From Asaia lannensis NBRC 102526 (lineage in GTDB: Bacteria; Pseudomonadota; Alphaproteobacteria; Acetobacterales; Acetobacteraceae), in the NCBI RefSeq assembly GCF_024054035.1, contig NZ_JAMXQU010000003.1, positions 186,001 through 250,000 on the forward strand: a stretch of DNA of 64,000 nucleotides, given 5' to 3'. Below, one piece after another: positions 46,041 through 54,810 of the stretch (position 1 is its first letter; every line of letters begins with the position of its first letter). The notes below the pieces were generated by a model. It did not search any database, was not told the origin of the DNA, and saw only the letters and a list, made by a program, of their open reading frames with translations. Made by a program: the position numbers and the translations under genes.

Positions 46041-46069
46041 AAAAACCCGGCTTCATGCCGGGTTTTTTT
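46041..46069 (+). terminator. Intrinsic terminator of the cold-shock gene
   Basis: AAAAACCCGGC-TTCAT-GCCGGGTTTTTTT, canonical GC stem and T tract, 17 bases after the stop. Confidence 0.92.
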
Positions 46070-46190
46070 ATGCCTGAAGTTCCGGAAAAGCCTGGTCAGG
46101 CCAGGCATCGCGACCGGATATCTGCCGCCTTATGCCCGTCAGCCCTGCTTCGACCCGGAGCACGAACGCGGCAAGCATGCAGAACTGCAC

Positions 46191-46226
46191 AAAAAAGGAC
46201 CTTCCCGCAGCAGCAGGAAGGTCCCT
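46191..46226 (-). terminator. Intrinsic terminator of smpB-dapA
   Basis: On the minus strand GGGACCTTCC...GGAAGGTCC is followed by TTTTTT, about 40 bases after the smpB stop. Confidence 0.85.
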
Positions 46227-46265
46227 TTCAAAACCCCTGAACGCCCTCGCCCGAAGAGCGATACG

Positions 46266-46757
46266 TCAGTACTCCTTACCCTTGCTGCGCAGCAACCGGG
46301 CCTTGTCGCGCTGCCAGTCGCGTTCAGCGATGGCATGGCGCTTGTCTTCCTTCTTGCGTCCCTGACCCAGACCGAGCGTCAGCTTGGCCACACCGCGTGC
46401 ATTGAAATGCACATCCAGCGGCACGAGCGATGCCCCTGCTCGCGATACGGCACCGAGAAGATGAGCGACCTGCTTCTTGTGCAGAAGCAGCTTGCGCGGT
46501 GCACGGGTATCGAAGCGGGAAAGAACGCCGCCCTGATATTCAGGGATATACGAGTTGAAGAGCCAGATTTCTCCATCGCGCTCCCCGGCATAGGCTTCGT
46601 TGATCGCTGCCCGCCCCATACGGAGACTTTTGACCTCGGGTCCTTTCAGAACCAGACCGGCCTCCACCGTCTCAAGAATGGTATAATTGAAGCGGCCTTT
46701 TCTGTTCTGCGCGGCAATGCCGTGAGAGATCAGACCGGATTTTTTCTTTTCAGCCAC
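46266..46757 (-). CDS. smpB: SsrA-binding protein
   Basis: Escorts tmRNA to stalled ribosomes in trans-translation. 163 residues with GIAAQNRKGRFNYTILETVEAGLVLKGPEVKSLR, GEIWLFNSYIPEYQGG and RKLLLHKKQVAHLLGAV, and the basic C-terminal helix (RKKEDKRHAIAERDWQRDKARLLR) that enters the ribosomal decoding site. Three bases after dapA. The tmRNA gene itself was not found in the window. Confidence 0.95.
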   Translation of the reverse strand: MAEKKKSGLISHGIAAQNRKGRFNYTILETVEAGLVLKGPEVKSLRMGRAAINEAYAGERDGEIWLFNSYIPEYQGGVLSRFDTRAPRKLLLHKKQVAHLLGAVSRAGASLVPLDVHFNARGVAKLTLGLGQGRKKEDKRHAIAERDWQRDKARLLRSKGKEY

Positions 46758-46760
46758 AAT

Positions 46761-47657
46761 TCATCCTGACAGGCCGGTTTTGCTCAGTGCCTCGTCAATT
46801 AAAGCGCAGGAGGCGGCGCTGGGTTCACAGAGCGGCAGACGCAGGGTCGGCGTGCACAGACCGAGGCGCGATGCCGCATATTTCACCGGTCCGGGATTGC
46901 TCTCACAGAACATGGCATCGTGAAGCGGCGTAAGACGCTGCTGGATCTCCATGGCACGCGCCACATCGCCGGACTGCCATGCCTCATGCATATCGGCGCA
47001 GAGTCGCGGGGCGATATTGGCGGTCACGCTGATACAGCCGGTCCCGCCGGCAGCCAGGAACGACACCGCTGTCCCGTCATCGCCCGTAAGGAGGGTGAAA
47101 GGCGCATCGCCAAGCAGCGCACGAAGCTGAAGAGGGCGCGAGAGATTCGCCGTCGCGTCTTTCGTGCCGACGATATTGGGGTGCTGGGCCAGACGCGCCA
47201 TGGTCTCGGGCAGCACTTCCACAACCGAACGGCCGGGCACATTATAGACATAAAGCGGCAGATCGGTCGCATCGGCCACGAGCATGAAATGCTGATACAG
47301 CCCTTCCTGCGTCGGCTTGTTGTAATAAGGTGCAACGACCAGCAGCGCATCAGCACCGACGGCCTTGGCATGGCGCGCCATACCGATTGCCTCATGCGTG
47401 CTGTTCGATCCGGCACCGGCCATCACGGGCACACGGCCACCCGAAACCTTGACCGTATGTGCGACGACAAGCGCGTGTTCGTCGTGAGTCAGCGTCGGGC
47501 TCTCGCCTGTCGTCCCGGCCGGAATAAGGCCCGCCGTACCCTGATCGATCTGCCAGTCGATAAACCGGCCCAGAGCGGCAAGATCGACCGTGCCGTCATC
47601 GCGAAAAGGGGTCAGCAGCGCGGTCAGAGACCCTTTAAATTCCTTGTTCCGTGCCAT
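46761..47657 (-). CDS. dapA: 4-hydroxy-tetrahydrodipicolinate synthase
   Basis: Condenses aspartate semialdehyde with pyruvate to start the lysine/diaminopimelate branch. 298 residues; TIM-barrel lyase with GTTGESPTLTHDEH (substrate-binding Thr pair), the Tyr of LYVYNVPGRS, and the Schiff-base Lys in VGTKDAT. Works downstream of LysC (17,030 in this window), which is in a separate operon. The leftward TTGACA promoter upstream probably drives dapA-smpB. Confidence 0.95.
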   Translation of the reverse strand: MARNKEFKGSLTALLTPFRDDGTVDLAALGRFIDWQIDQGTAGLIPAGTTGESPTLTHDEHALVVAHTVKVSGGRVPVMAGAGSNSTHEAIGMARHAKAVGADALLVVAPYYNKPTQEGLYQHFMLVADATDLPLYVYNVPGRSVVEVLPETMARLAQHPNIVGTKDATANLSRPLQLRALLGDAPFTLLTGDDGTAVSFLAAGGTGCISVTANIAPRLCADMHEAWQSGDVARAMEIQQRLTPLHDAMFCESNPGPVKYAASRLGLCTPTLRLPLCEPSAASCALIDEALSKTGLSG

Positions 47658-47691
47658 GAGCCTTCACCTGCCGCGTTAATCAAACCTGCTG

Positions 47692-47720
47692 CTAAATAGA
47701 ACTCTAGACGCCGCTGTCAA
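47692..47720 (-). promoter_or_regulatory. Predicted promoter of dapA-smpB
   Basis: Read leftward, a perfect TTGACA (47720-47715) and TATTTA (47697-47692) with a 17-base spacer, about 35 bases before the dapA start. The -10 match is only 3/6. Confidence 0.4.
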
Positions 47721-47753
47721 ATGGATATCGTGCAGTCTGCCCCTGCAGGCCCG

Positions 47754-48593
47754 CTACTCGGGATAACGCGAGGGGCTGGCCGGATAAACACCAAGTATGG
47801 CGATCTTTTCGCTACAGTCCTGAAGCATTGCGAGCGCACGGGACAGCGCGGGCTGATCCGGGTGCCCCTCGACATCCAGCAGGAAACCCGTCGCCGTGAG
47901 CGTGCCCGGGCTCATATAGCTTTCGAGCCTGGTCATGTTCACACCATTCCCGGCAAATCCGCCCAGAGCCTGATAAAGCGCACCGGGGCGGTTGAGGACA
48001 CGAAATACCAGTGTGGTCATAACGCGCGGATCGTCCGCAGGGGGCCATTGTGCTTCACGCGCCACCAGATAGAAGCGGGTGGTATTATGGGCAGCATCTT
48101 CCACATTCGCACGCAGGATTTCGAGCCCGTTGAGTTCCGCCGCCAGTGCCGAAGCAACAGCGGCATCCTGACGCGACTGCCATTTCACCACCATTTCGGC
48201 GGCGCCCGCCGTGTCGAACGCCGAGCAGGGTTCGACATCGAGTTCACGTATCAGGTTTCTGATCTGTCCCAGCGCAACGGGGTGCGTGTGTATGCGCTGC
48301 ACCTCTTCAATCTTCGTACCCGGCAGGGCAATGAGACAATGCTCAACACGCTGGAAATGCTCCCCGATGATCGGAAGCCCCGCTTCTGGTAAAAGTGCGT
48401 GGATTTCAGGCACACGACCGGCAAGGGAGTTCTCGCAGGCCAGCATGCCGAGCGTGGCCCGGCCTTCGCGCACGGCTTCGATCGCCGCCTGGAAGCTCGG
48501 ACAAGGCAGCGTCGTCCAGCCGGGCCGAGCCGTACGACAGGCCAGATCGGAATAGGCACCGGGGCGACCCTGAAAAGCGATGATATTGCTCAT
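47754..48593 (-). CDS. pheA: Prephenate dehydratase
   Basis: Converts prephenate to phenylpyruvate for phenylalanine synthesis. 279 residues: catalytic PDT domain (AFQGRPGAYSDLACR, ENSLAGRVPEIHALL, TTRFYLVAREA) and a C-terminal ACT domain (TTLVFRVLNRPGALYQALGGFAGNGVNMTRLESYM) for Phe feedback. No chorismate mutase domain. Start overlaps the kdsB stop by four bases, a coupling often seen in this class. Confidence 0.94.
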   Translation of the reverse strand: MSNIIAFQGRPGAYSDLACRTARPGWTTLPCPSFQAAIEAVREGRATLGMLACENSLAGRVPEIHALLPEAGLPIIGEHFQRVEHCLIALPGTKIEEVQRIHTHPVALGQIRNLIRELDVEPCSAFDTAGAAEMVVKWQSRQDAAVASALAAELNGLEILRANVEDAAHNTTRFYLVAREAQWPPADDPRVMTTLVFRVLNRPGALYQALGGFAGNGVNMTRLESYMSPGTLTATGFLLDVEGHPDQPALSRALAMLQDCSEKIAILGVYPASPSRYPE

Positions 48594-49318
48594 GCGCCCA
48601 GCACCTGATGAATACGCATCAGATCCTCAGGGGTATCCACCCCCAGAGGCGCCTCGTCGATCGCAGCACAGCCGATGGTCATACCGGCCTCAAGCGCCCG
48701 TAACTGCTCGAGCGACTCACGGCGCTCCAGAGGAGACGGCGCAAGCGCCACGAAGCGCGCGAGCATTTCGCGCCGCCAGGCATACACACCCACATGGTGC
48801 CAAAGCGGCCCCTCACCCCACGGAATGACCTGACGCGAAAAGTAAAGTGCACGCGCCACATCCTGACCGGGGACGAAAGCGCAGGCTGCCTTGACCACAG
48901 AGACACGCTGCGCCTCTTCATCCGTCTCGACAGGCGCAACGAGCGTGCCGATATCGAACCCCCGTGTAACGGGCAAAAGCGCAGATGAGAGCGTTTGAGG
49001 CGCCACCAGAGGCAGATCGCCCTGCAAGTTGATCACAACATCATGAGTTCCCTGCGGATCATAGACCTCAAGAGCTGCATGCACCCGATCCGATCCACTT
49101 GGAAGCGCAGGGTCGGTCAATACGCCAGCGATATCATGGCCCTCGAGAACATCGAGAATTTCCCGATCGCCCGAGGCAACAAGCACAGGCCCCAGACCGG
49201 ATGCGCGCGCTCGTAAGGCAACCTGCAAGATCATCGGCTTGCCGCCGATCTCAGCCAGGGGTTTGTTCGGCAGACGCGTCGAGGCAAGACGCGATGGGAT
49301 GACGATGATCGGGTTCAT
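48590..49318 (-). CDS. kdsB: 3-deoxy-manno-octulosonate cytidylyltransferase
   Basis: Activates KDO as CMP-KDO for the LPS inner core. 242 residues from the ATG at 49318 (MNPIIVIPSRLASTRLPNKPLAEIGGKPM), the normal length; an extension to 49399 lacks conservation and crosses into the repeat-bearing region. Seen also: DVVINLQGDLPLVAP, HHVGVYAWRREML. LPS function connects loosely to the LpxR-like gene nearby. Confidence 0.95.
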   Translation of the reverse strand: MNPIIVIPSRLASTRLPNKPLAEIGGKPMILQVALRARASGLGPVLVASGDREILDVLEGHDIAGVLTDPALPSGSDRVHAALEVYDPQGTHDVVINLQGDLPLVAPQTLSSALLPVTRGFDIGTLVAPVETDEEAQRVSVVKAACAFVPGQDVARALYFSRQVIPWGEGPLWHHVGVYAWRREMLARFVALAPSPLERRESLEQLRALEAGMTIGCAAIDEAPLGVDTPEDLMRIHQVLGA

Positions 49319-49401
49319 GAGGTAGAAGCAGGCTTTCCGCTTGTCTTGTGAGGGCTGCAACGCGAGGCCAGACATGCCGCACCCCCCAGGATGCGTCAAT
49401 C

Positions 49402-49449
49402 ATTCGTTGGCTCGGGCATTCGTTGGCTCGGGCATTCGTTGGCTCGGGC
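49402..49449. repeat. Three tandem copies of a 16-bp repeat
   Basis: The unit attcgttggctcgggc is repeated perfectly and without spacer at 49402-49417, 49418-49433 and 49434-49449. A further partial copy starts gttcg. The array lies in the non-coding gap between divergent kdsB and the HisN-type phosphatase. Confidence 0.9.
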
Positions 49450-49558
49450 GTTCGCCAGATCTCGCACAAACGTACGGTTCCCCGCTACGAAAGGGCGTCA
49501 CTTGCCATGCTCCCCTTCTCCACGGCCATTTTCCCGGCCCTTACGTGAGGTCTATTCC

Positions 49559-50359
49559 ATGTCCGACCAACCCGATCTCACCCTTTGCCTGCGCACCGCC
49601 CGTCTGTGCGCCGATCGCGCGCGCAAAGCGGTCTCCCCCCATTTCCGCAGCGGTCTCACCGTGGATGACAAAAGCGACGAATCGCCCGTCACCCGAGCGG
49701 ATCGCGAGGCTGAGACGGCCATGAGGACGCTGATCGAGCAGCACCACCCCGACCACGCGATACTTGGAGAGGAATTCGGATTTTCCGGCGTGGAGAGCGA
49801 CTTCGTCTGGGTGCTTGACCCGATCGATGGCACGCGCGCCTTCATCACGGGCAGACCGAGCTTTGCCACGCTCGTCGCGCTTTTCTACAAAGGGCGGCCG
49901 GTGCTCGGCATCATCGATCAGCCCTTCACACAGGAGCGCTGGATCGGCGTCGAAGGCGAGAAAACAGTTTTCGAATCCTCCCATATGCCCGGTGCAGCCG
50001 GTACACGCCCTTGTCTGGCGCTCGATCGGGCTGAATTATCCTGCACCTCGCCAGACATGCTCGTCTCTCCCTACGATCGGCGCTTTGCCGGGCTCAAATC
50101 CACGACGCGCCGCACAAGCTGGGGTGGCGACGCCTATGGATACGGGCTTCTTGCGCTCGGGCAGATCGACATAATTGCCGAATGCACCATGAAACCGTGG
50201 GACTGGGGGGCACTGGTTCCCGTCGTTGCAGGTGCAGGCGGCATCGTAACGGACTGGCAGGGTAATGAGCTGACGCTCGACAGCGATGGCACGGTCCTCG
50301 CCTGCGGCGACAGGGGCCTGCTTCCACAGGCCGTTGCCTCGCTGCGCCCTTCCCCCTGA
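49559..50359 (+). CDS. hisN: Inositol monophosphatase family, histidinol-phosphatase type
   Basis: Mg2+-dependent, Li-sensitive phosphatase family. 266 residues; ATG at 49559 with GTGAGG eight bases upstream. Metal-binding motifs: GEEFGF, the WVLDPIDGTRAFITGRPSF signature and KPWDWGALVPVVAGAGGIVTDWQGN. Close relatives dephosphorylate histidinol phosphate in Alphaproteobacteria, and I give hisN as the likely name, but inositol-1-phosphate or another sugar phosphate cannot be excluded. Confidence 0.85.
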   Translation: MSDQPDLTLCLRTARLCADRARKAVSPHFRSGLTVDDKSDESPVTRADREAETAMRTLIEQHHPDHAILGEEFGFSGVESDFVWVLDPIDGTRAFITGRPSFATLVALFYKGRPVLGIIDQPFTQERWIGVEGEKTVFESSHMPGAAGTRPCLALDRAELSCTSPDMLVSPYDRRFAGLKSTTRRTSWGGDAYGYGLLALGQIDIIAECTMKPWDWGALVPVVAGAGGIVTDWQGNELTLDSDGTVLACGDRGLLPQAVASLRPSP

Positions 50360-50414
50360 CCCGCGTATGGGTTAGCACCGCTTTTCGGATTTGCGCCGCT
50401 GACAGGAGCCGGAC

Positions 50415-51665
50415 ATGGAAGCCTCGTTTTCTCTCCCCAAAGACCGCATTCGCATTCTTCTGCTCGAAGGCATTCATGAGAGTGCTGCCAAGCATCTCGC
50501 CGCGCAGGGATACAATCAGGTCACCTGTGTCAAAACGGCGCTTGAGGGCGAGGCCCTGTCAGAGGCGCTCAAGGGCGTGCACATGGTCGGTATACGGTCA
50601 CGCACGCAGCTCACTGCACCGGTTATCGAAGCCGCTGACCGCCTGATGGCGATCGGCTGCTTCTGCATCGGTACCAACCAGGTCGATCTCAACGCAGCAC
50701 GCATGGCAGGCATTCCCGTTTTCAACGCACCCTTCAGCAACACGCGTTCCGTGGCCGAACTGGTCATGGGCGAAATCGTGATGCTTCTGCGCCGCATCCC
50801 TTCGCGCTCGGAACAGTGCCATGCTGGCGGATGGGACAAATCGGCTGTGAACGCCTGGGAAGTGCGTGGCAAGACGCTCGGTATCGTCGGTTACGGCTCC
50901 ATCGGCTCGCAGCTCTCCGTGCTGGCCGAAGCATTCGGCCTGCGCGTGATCTTCTATGACACGGTAGACAAACTTCCCCATGGCAACGCCACGGCAGTCG
51001 ACACGCTCCATGACCTGCTGTCCCAGTCCGATATCGTCAGCCTGCATGTTCCCCAGACCGAGCAGACCAAGGACATGATCGGCGAGGCCGAAATACGCGC
51101 CATGAAGCCGAATTCGATCCTGCTCAACAATGCCCGCGGCACCGTTGTCGATATCGATGCACTGGCCGCTGCGCTACGCGACGGCCACCTCATGGGCGCT
51201 GGCGTGGATGTGTTCCCCAAGGAACCCAAGGGCGCGGGAGAGAGCTTCGTTTCACCGCTTCAGGGTCTGCCGAACGTCATTCTCACCCCGCATATCGGCG
51301 GCTCCACGATGGAAGCGCAGGAACGTATCGGTGTGGAAGTCGCCAAGCGCTTCGTGGAATATTCCGATGTCGGCTCCACACTGGGCGCCGTCAACTTCCC
51401 CGCAGTCCAGCTCCCCGAGCGCCCGCGTGGCACGCGTTTCATGCATGTGCATGAGAACCGCCCGGGGATCATGCGTCAGATCAACGAGATCTTCTCCAGC
51501 GAGGACTGCAATATCGTTTCGCAATACCTGCAGACCGATGGCGAAGTCGGTTATGTGGTGGTGGAAACCGACGCAAGCCCCGATAGCGAACTCGACACAC
51601 GCCTGCTCAACAGCCTGCGTGAGCTGAAAGGCACGATGCGCGCGCGACTCATCTACCAGCGCTGA
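50415..51665 (+). CDS. serA: D-3-phosphoglycerate dehydrogenase
   Basis: First step of serine synthesis. 416 residues, the short type with an ACT domain. Seen: LLEGIHESAAKHLAAQGY, the NAD-binding GIVGYGSIGSQLSVLAEAFGL, LLNNARGTVVDIDALAAALRDGHLMGAGVDVFPKEP and ILTPHIGGSTMEAQERIG (catalytic His), with an ACT domain from VHENRPGIMRQINEIFSS on. GTGTCC-type ribosome site is weak, but GGAG is near. Stands alone. Confidence 0.95.
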   Translation: MEASFSLPKDRIRILLLEGIHESAAKHLAAQGYNQVTCVKTALEGEALSEALKGVHMVGIRSRTQLTAPVIEAADRLMAIGCFCIGTNQVDLNAARMAGIPVFNAPFSNTRSVAELVMGEIVMLLRRIPSRSEQCHAGGWDKSAVNAWEVRGKTLGIVGYGSIGSQLSVLAEAFGLRVIFYDTVDKLPHGNATAVDTLHDLLSQSDIVSLHVPQTEQTKDMIGEAEIRAMKPNSILLNNARGTVVDIDALAAALRDGHLMGAGVDVFPKEPKGAGESFVSPLQGLPNVILTPHIGGSTMEAQERIGVEVAKRFVEYSDVGSTLGAVNFPAVQLPERPRGTRFMHVHENRPGIMRQINEIFSSEDCNIVSQYLQTDGEVGYVVVETDASPDSELDTRLLNSLRELKGTMRARLIYQR

Positions 51666-51736
51666 AGTCATTTGATGAATTATTGATGCCACACTAAGAA
51701 TAGTCAGGAACAGAGTCGTTCTTTCCTGATTATTCG

Positions 51737-53236
51737 TTGGTGTCGGTGTCCAATTCATCTTCCATTGCCCGGATCCAGAGCTTCGCCTTCGCAGGCATAG
51801 ATGCCATTCCGGTCACGGTAGAAATCCAGATTTCATCCGGCCTGCCCGCTTTTATTATCGTGGGCCTGCCGGACAAGACCGTCGGCGAATCGCGTGAGAG
51901 GGTGCGGGCAGCTCTTGCGGCGCTCGGCCTGGCCCTCCCCCCAAAACGGATCCTTATCAATCTGGTCCCGGCCGATCTGCCCAAGGAAGGATCGCATTTC
52001 GACCTGCCCATTGCGCTGGCCATCATGACAGCCATGGGCATTTTTTCTCATGAAGCGATCCTGCCCTATGCCGCCATAGGCGAACTTTCGCTCGACGGGC
52101 GTTTACAGGCGACAGGCGGCGTGCTCTCGGCCGCGCTCGAAGCGGTCGGAATGCAGCTCGGCCTCATCTGCCCCAGACCTCAGGCGCAGGAAGCCAGATG
52201 GGCCAGCGATACGCTCGATATTCTTGCGCCCGATACGCTCCGCGCCCTTCTGGCCCATTTCAGCGGCGAGGCCGTGCTGGCATCGCCGGAACTGGAGCCT
52301 GTGCCGTTCACCCCTCCACTCGCCGACCTCACCTCGATCAAAGGGCTCGATCTGGGGCGGCGCGCTCTGGAAATCGCAGCATGCGGTGCCCATTCCCTGC
52401 TCATGTCAGGCCCACCCGGCGCTGGAAAATCGATGCTGGCTCAATGCCTGCCATCCATTCTTCCCGATCTGACCCACGAGCAGGTGCTTGAGTGCAGCCG
52501 CATCCACAGTCTGGGGGGGCAGGCGACAGGCAGCACGCTCGTAACCCGCCCTCCGTTTCGGGCGCCGCATCACTCGACTACCCTGCCCGCGCTGGTCGGC
52601 GGTGGATCACGATCCCGCCCGGGAGAAGTCAGTCTCGCACATAATGGCGTTCTATTTCTCGACGAATTGCCTGAGTTCTCGCGCGCCTGCCTGGAGTCCC
52701 TGAGGCAACCGCTCGAGACAGGAACCATCACGGTAGCCCGCGCCCGCCAGACCGTGCTTTACCCGTCACGCTTCCAGTTCATCGCGGCCATGAATCCCTG
52801 TCGCTGCGGTTACCTTGGCGATGCAGAGCGCGCCTGCCGCAAAGCACCGCAATGCGGCGACGATTATCTTGCGCGCCTTTCCGGCCCTATGCTCGATCGT
52901 ATCGATCTCTCGCTTTTCGTGACCCCCGTCTCACCACTGGACATGATTGCGGCACCCGACGGGGAAAGCAGCGCGACCGTACGCGCACGTGTCATCGAAG
53001 CGCGCCATCGTCAGATTGCGCGGCAGGGCGTGCCCAATGCACAGATTTCCGCCCAGGAGATCGCAATGGGAAGCGAAGCACGCAATCTGGTCAGCGAGGC
53101 AGCGACAAAACTGCGCCTCTCGGCCCGTGGCCTGACAAGACTGCTCCGCGTAGCGCGCAGCATTGCCGATCTCGGTCAAGCGGACACGGTCGATGTTCCT
53201 CACCTGCGTGAGGCGCTCGGATACAGGTTACGTTAG
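51737..53236 (+). CDS. comM: YifB/ComM family AAA+ ATPase
   Basis: 499 residues; TTG at 51737 or the GTG codons at 51740/51746 could start. N-terminal ChlI-like domain (AFAGIDAIPVTVEIQISSGLPAFIIVGLPDKTVGESRERVRAALAALG region), AAA+ core with Walker A SGPPGAGKSMLA, LFLDELPEFSRACLESLRQPLE, AMNPCRCGYLG, and a C-terminal Mg-chelatase helical domain. In naturally transformable bacteria ComM is a branch-migration helicase; it is also present in species with no known competence. A comF homologue is present elsewhere in the window. Confidence 0.93.
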   Translation: MVSVSNSSSIARIQSFAFAGIDAIPVTVEIQISSGLPAFIIVGLPDKTVGESRERVRAALAALGLALPPKRILINLVPADLPKEGSHFDLPIALAIMTAMGIFSHEAILPYAAIGELSLDGRLQATGGVLSAALEAVGMQLGLICPRPQAQEARWASDTLDILAPDTLRALLAHFSGEAVLASPELEPVPFTPPLADLTSIKGLDLGRRALEIAACGAHSLLMSGPPGAGKSMLAQCLPSILPDLTHEQVLECSRIHSLGGQATGSTLVTRPPFRAPHHSTTLPALVGGGSRSRPGEVSLAHNGVLFLDELPEFSRACLESLRQPLETGTITVARARQTVLYPSRFQFIAAMNPCRCGYLGDAERACRKAPQCGDDYLARLSGPMLDRIDLSLFVTPVSPLDMIAAPDGESSATVRARVIEARHRQIARQGVPNAQISAQEIAMGSEARNLVSEAATKLRLSARGLTRLLRVARSIADLGQADTVDVPHLREALGYRLR

Positions 53237-53442
53237 GACTTACTGGCACAGGCTTCTGCGGTCGGCTTCCATGGTCGCCGTTGGAGAAGCCGTGTCGTCA
53301 GGACTTCAAGGCGCATCGCCAGCTTGCAGCAGCGGGAGAGCGTGCCGGCACGGCCTGAAGGCCGAGCCGCGCCTGCACTGCCGTGGTCTCACGGTCGGGT
53401 TACGGGAATAGCCCGGCTCGTAAGATCGCTCTCGGGAAATAC
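53237..53442. other. Intergenic region after comM
   Basis: About 200 bases of GC-rich DNA with small palindromic runs (GCCGGCACGGCCTGAAGGCCG) but no frame of family resemblance. Confidence 0.35.
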
Positions 53443-53484
53443 AACGTCCATGCGGTGCTCATTGCAGCGCGCCGCATGGACGTT
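53443..53484. terminator. Terminator hairpin between convergent genes
   Basis: AACGTCCATGCGG...CCGCATGGACGTTTT: a 13-bp perfect stem with a T run on the plus strand, placed between comM and a minus-strand small gene. Confidence 0.75.
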
Positions 53485-53492
53485 TTCACCGG

Positions 53493-53675
53493 TCAGGGTG
53501 CCACGAGCGTTTCGGAGCGCAGGGGCGGTTCTTCCTGATCGACCCAGAGGGAGGCCTGATATTCGCTCTCGAAAGGACCGACATCGCGCAATGTGTCCCC
53601 ATCGAGAAGATACCACCCATTGCCGTTCGGCGCTTTGGGGGTCGAGGTCTCGTTGAGCAAAACAGGGAGGATCAT
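53493..53675 (-). CDS. Small protein, function unknown
   Basis: Sixty residues (MILPVLLNETSTPKAP...). The second half, NGWYLLDGDTLRDVGPFESEYQASLWVD, has the look of a small soluble beta domain. It starts 30 bases after the end of the next minus-strand gene and may share its transcript. AAGAAC precedes the ATG. No family recognised; a real but lineage-restricted gene is plausible. Confidence 0.5.
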   Translation of the reverse strand: MILPVLLNETSTPKAPNGNGWYLLDGDTLRDVGPFESEYQASLWVDQEEPPLRSETLVAP

Positions 53676-53705
53676 TTTCTTGTTCTTTTCGTTCGACGCA
53701 TGGGA

Positions 53706-54041
53706 TCAGTCGTCGGAGCGCAGATGCTCGGCCTCTTCCTTACGCGTTGCATAAGGCGTTTCCCGGTGGTCATCGAGCTCGTTCATGGCTCCGCCGGGAT
53801 TGCCAAGATTGTCCTCAATCCAGGCTTCCTCGATCGGCTGGCCGTTCGGCCCGACGGGCCATTCCGGACGGGCGGAAACTTCTCCGGCATGAGGGTGCTG
53901 TTCCATGGAAGCAAGCTCCTCGGCTCTCTCGCGATAAGCCTCGGGCCCGCAAGCAGGAGACTGATCGGCTTTCCACAGCTCCTGCATCAAGGCAGCGACA
54001 CGCGCTTTCTTCGAGGCTGAGTCTTTGGTCCAGTCGTTCAT
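53706..54041 (-). CDS. Small acidic hydrophilic protein, function unknown
   Basis: 111 residues with no membrane span. Contains WTKDSASKKARVAALMQELWKADQSPACG and the AYRERAEELASMEQHP helix, then an Asn/Glu/Pro-rich part (PIEEAWIEDNLGNPGG) that looks disordered. Similar 'tail' proteins occur widely in Acetobacteraceae and may be stress related, but I cannot name a family. Confidence 0.6.
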   Translation of the reverse strand: MNDWTKDSASKKARVAALMQELWKADQSPACGPEAYRERAEELASMEQHPHAGEVSARPEWPVGPNGQPIEEAWIEDNLGNPGGAMNELDDHRETPYATRKEEAEHLRSDD

Positions 54042-54094
54042 GATGCGCCCTCTTCCGGTACTACAGGTGACAGATTAACGAAAAAACGGCTCGC

Positions 54095-54400
54095 TCAGAA
54101 CATTTCGATATCGATTTCGCGCAATGCCGAGCGCGCATGTGCATCCGGGTGCCCTTTATGGAAAGGCTCGTGCTCGAGAATCATGACTTCAGCAATTTCG
54201 GAAACTGCAATGGCATGCCAGTGGCCCTGCACTGGAATTTCCTTCTCGTGGCCGTCTGTCCCGACATACATCAGTACCTTGGCAACATTATCGCCCTTAC
54301 CAAGCGCGTGAGGCGATCCGACATAGCGTTTTTCGTTCATCGTGTAGGCAACAGGCTTTTCCTGCTCGATAGCCTCACGGAGAATTTTATATACCGACAT
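54095..54400 (-). CDS. Conserved small protein, function unknown
   Basis: 101 residues; ATG at 54400 with TGAGGA seven bases upstream. Sequence MNEKRYVGSPHALGKGDNVAKVLMYVGTDG and HWHAIAVSEIAEVMILEHEPFHKGH recalls the WYL-like pattern 'R-x-V-x-P-H-x-L-G ... W-R-x-F-x-V-x-x-I', a small beta barrel, but the strict WYL motif is absent. A palindrome ACCTAA-AGG-TTAGGT lies about 80 bases upstream. Confidence 0.65.
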   Translation of the reverse strand: MSVYKILREAIEQEKPVAYTMNEKRYVGSPHALGKGDNVAKVLMYVGTDGHEKEIPVQGHWHAIAVSEIAEVMILEHEPFHKGHPDAHARSALREIDIEMF

Positions 54401-54481
54401 GATCTGTCCTCAGAACTACAAATACGTCAACGAAAAATAATCGCTGATCGACCAACGGTAGTTCCGATAATTACGCACGTC

Positions 54482-54496
54482 ACCTAAAGGTTAGGT
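54482..54496. promoter_or_regulatory. Palindrome upstream of the 54,095 gene (possible operator)
   Basis: ACCTAA-AGG-TTAGGT: two perfect 6-bp arms around a 3-base centre, in an A+T-rich region that probably holds the promoter. Its significance is unproven. Confidence 0.3.
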
Positions 54497-54751
54497 TGAT
54501 TTATATTTATCTTTCAATGCATTGCCTCATCAACGTCCAGGCGTTCGCCACGCATTTTCACCATGGGCATTCACCAAGAAGAAACAGGCAGACTGCACGC
54601 AGCGTGTCCTGAAACCGTTCGCCTCCGATATACATACCGCTCCCGTCTTGCAGCCTTCAACCATCGACCGCAAAACGGTGTGCATTCTGCGCACGCTTAG
54701 GTTTCGTTTCGTATCCACACCGGTCACGATTGGCGGTTCGTGCATACGGTA
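54497..54751. other. Intergenic region, no gene seen
   Basis: 255 bases between the small gene at 54,095 and the terminator of the cystathionine beta-lyase gene. Short frames on both strands have no family resemblance. The left part is A+T-rich (TTATATTTATC). Confidence 0.4.
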
Positions 54752-54796
54752 CCGTGCATTCCCCCCATTCACTTATCGAAACGAGGGAATGCACGG
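54752..54796 (-). terminator. Hairpin after the cystathionine beta-lyase gene
   Basis: CCGTGCATTCCC...GGGAATGCACGG, a perfect 12-bp stem with a long loop, about 15 bases beyond the stop. Confidence 0.6.
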
Positions 54797-54810
54797 TGAC
54801 AGGCCATAGC

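Noticed and set aside
49402-49449. CRISPR array from the repeated 16-bp units
   Set aside because: The copies are directly adjacent with no spacers and the unit is too short; no cas genes are near.
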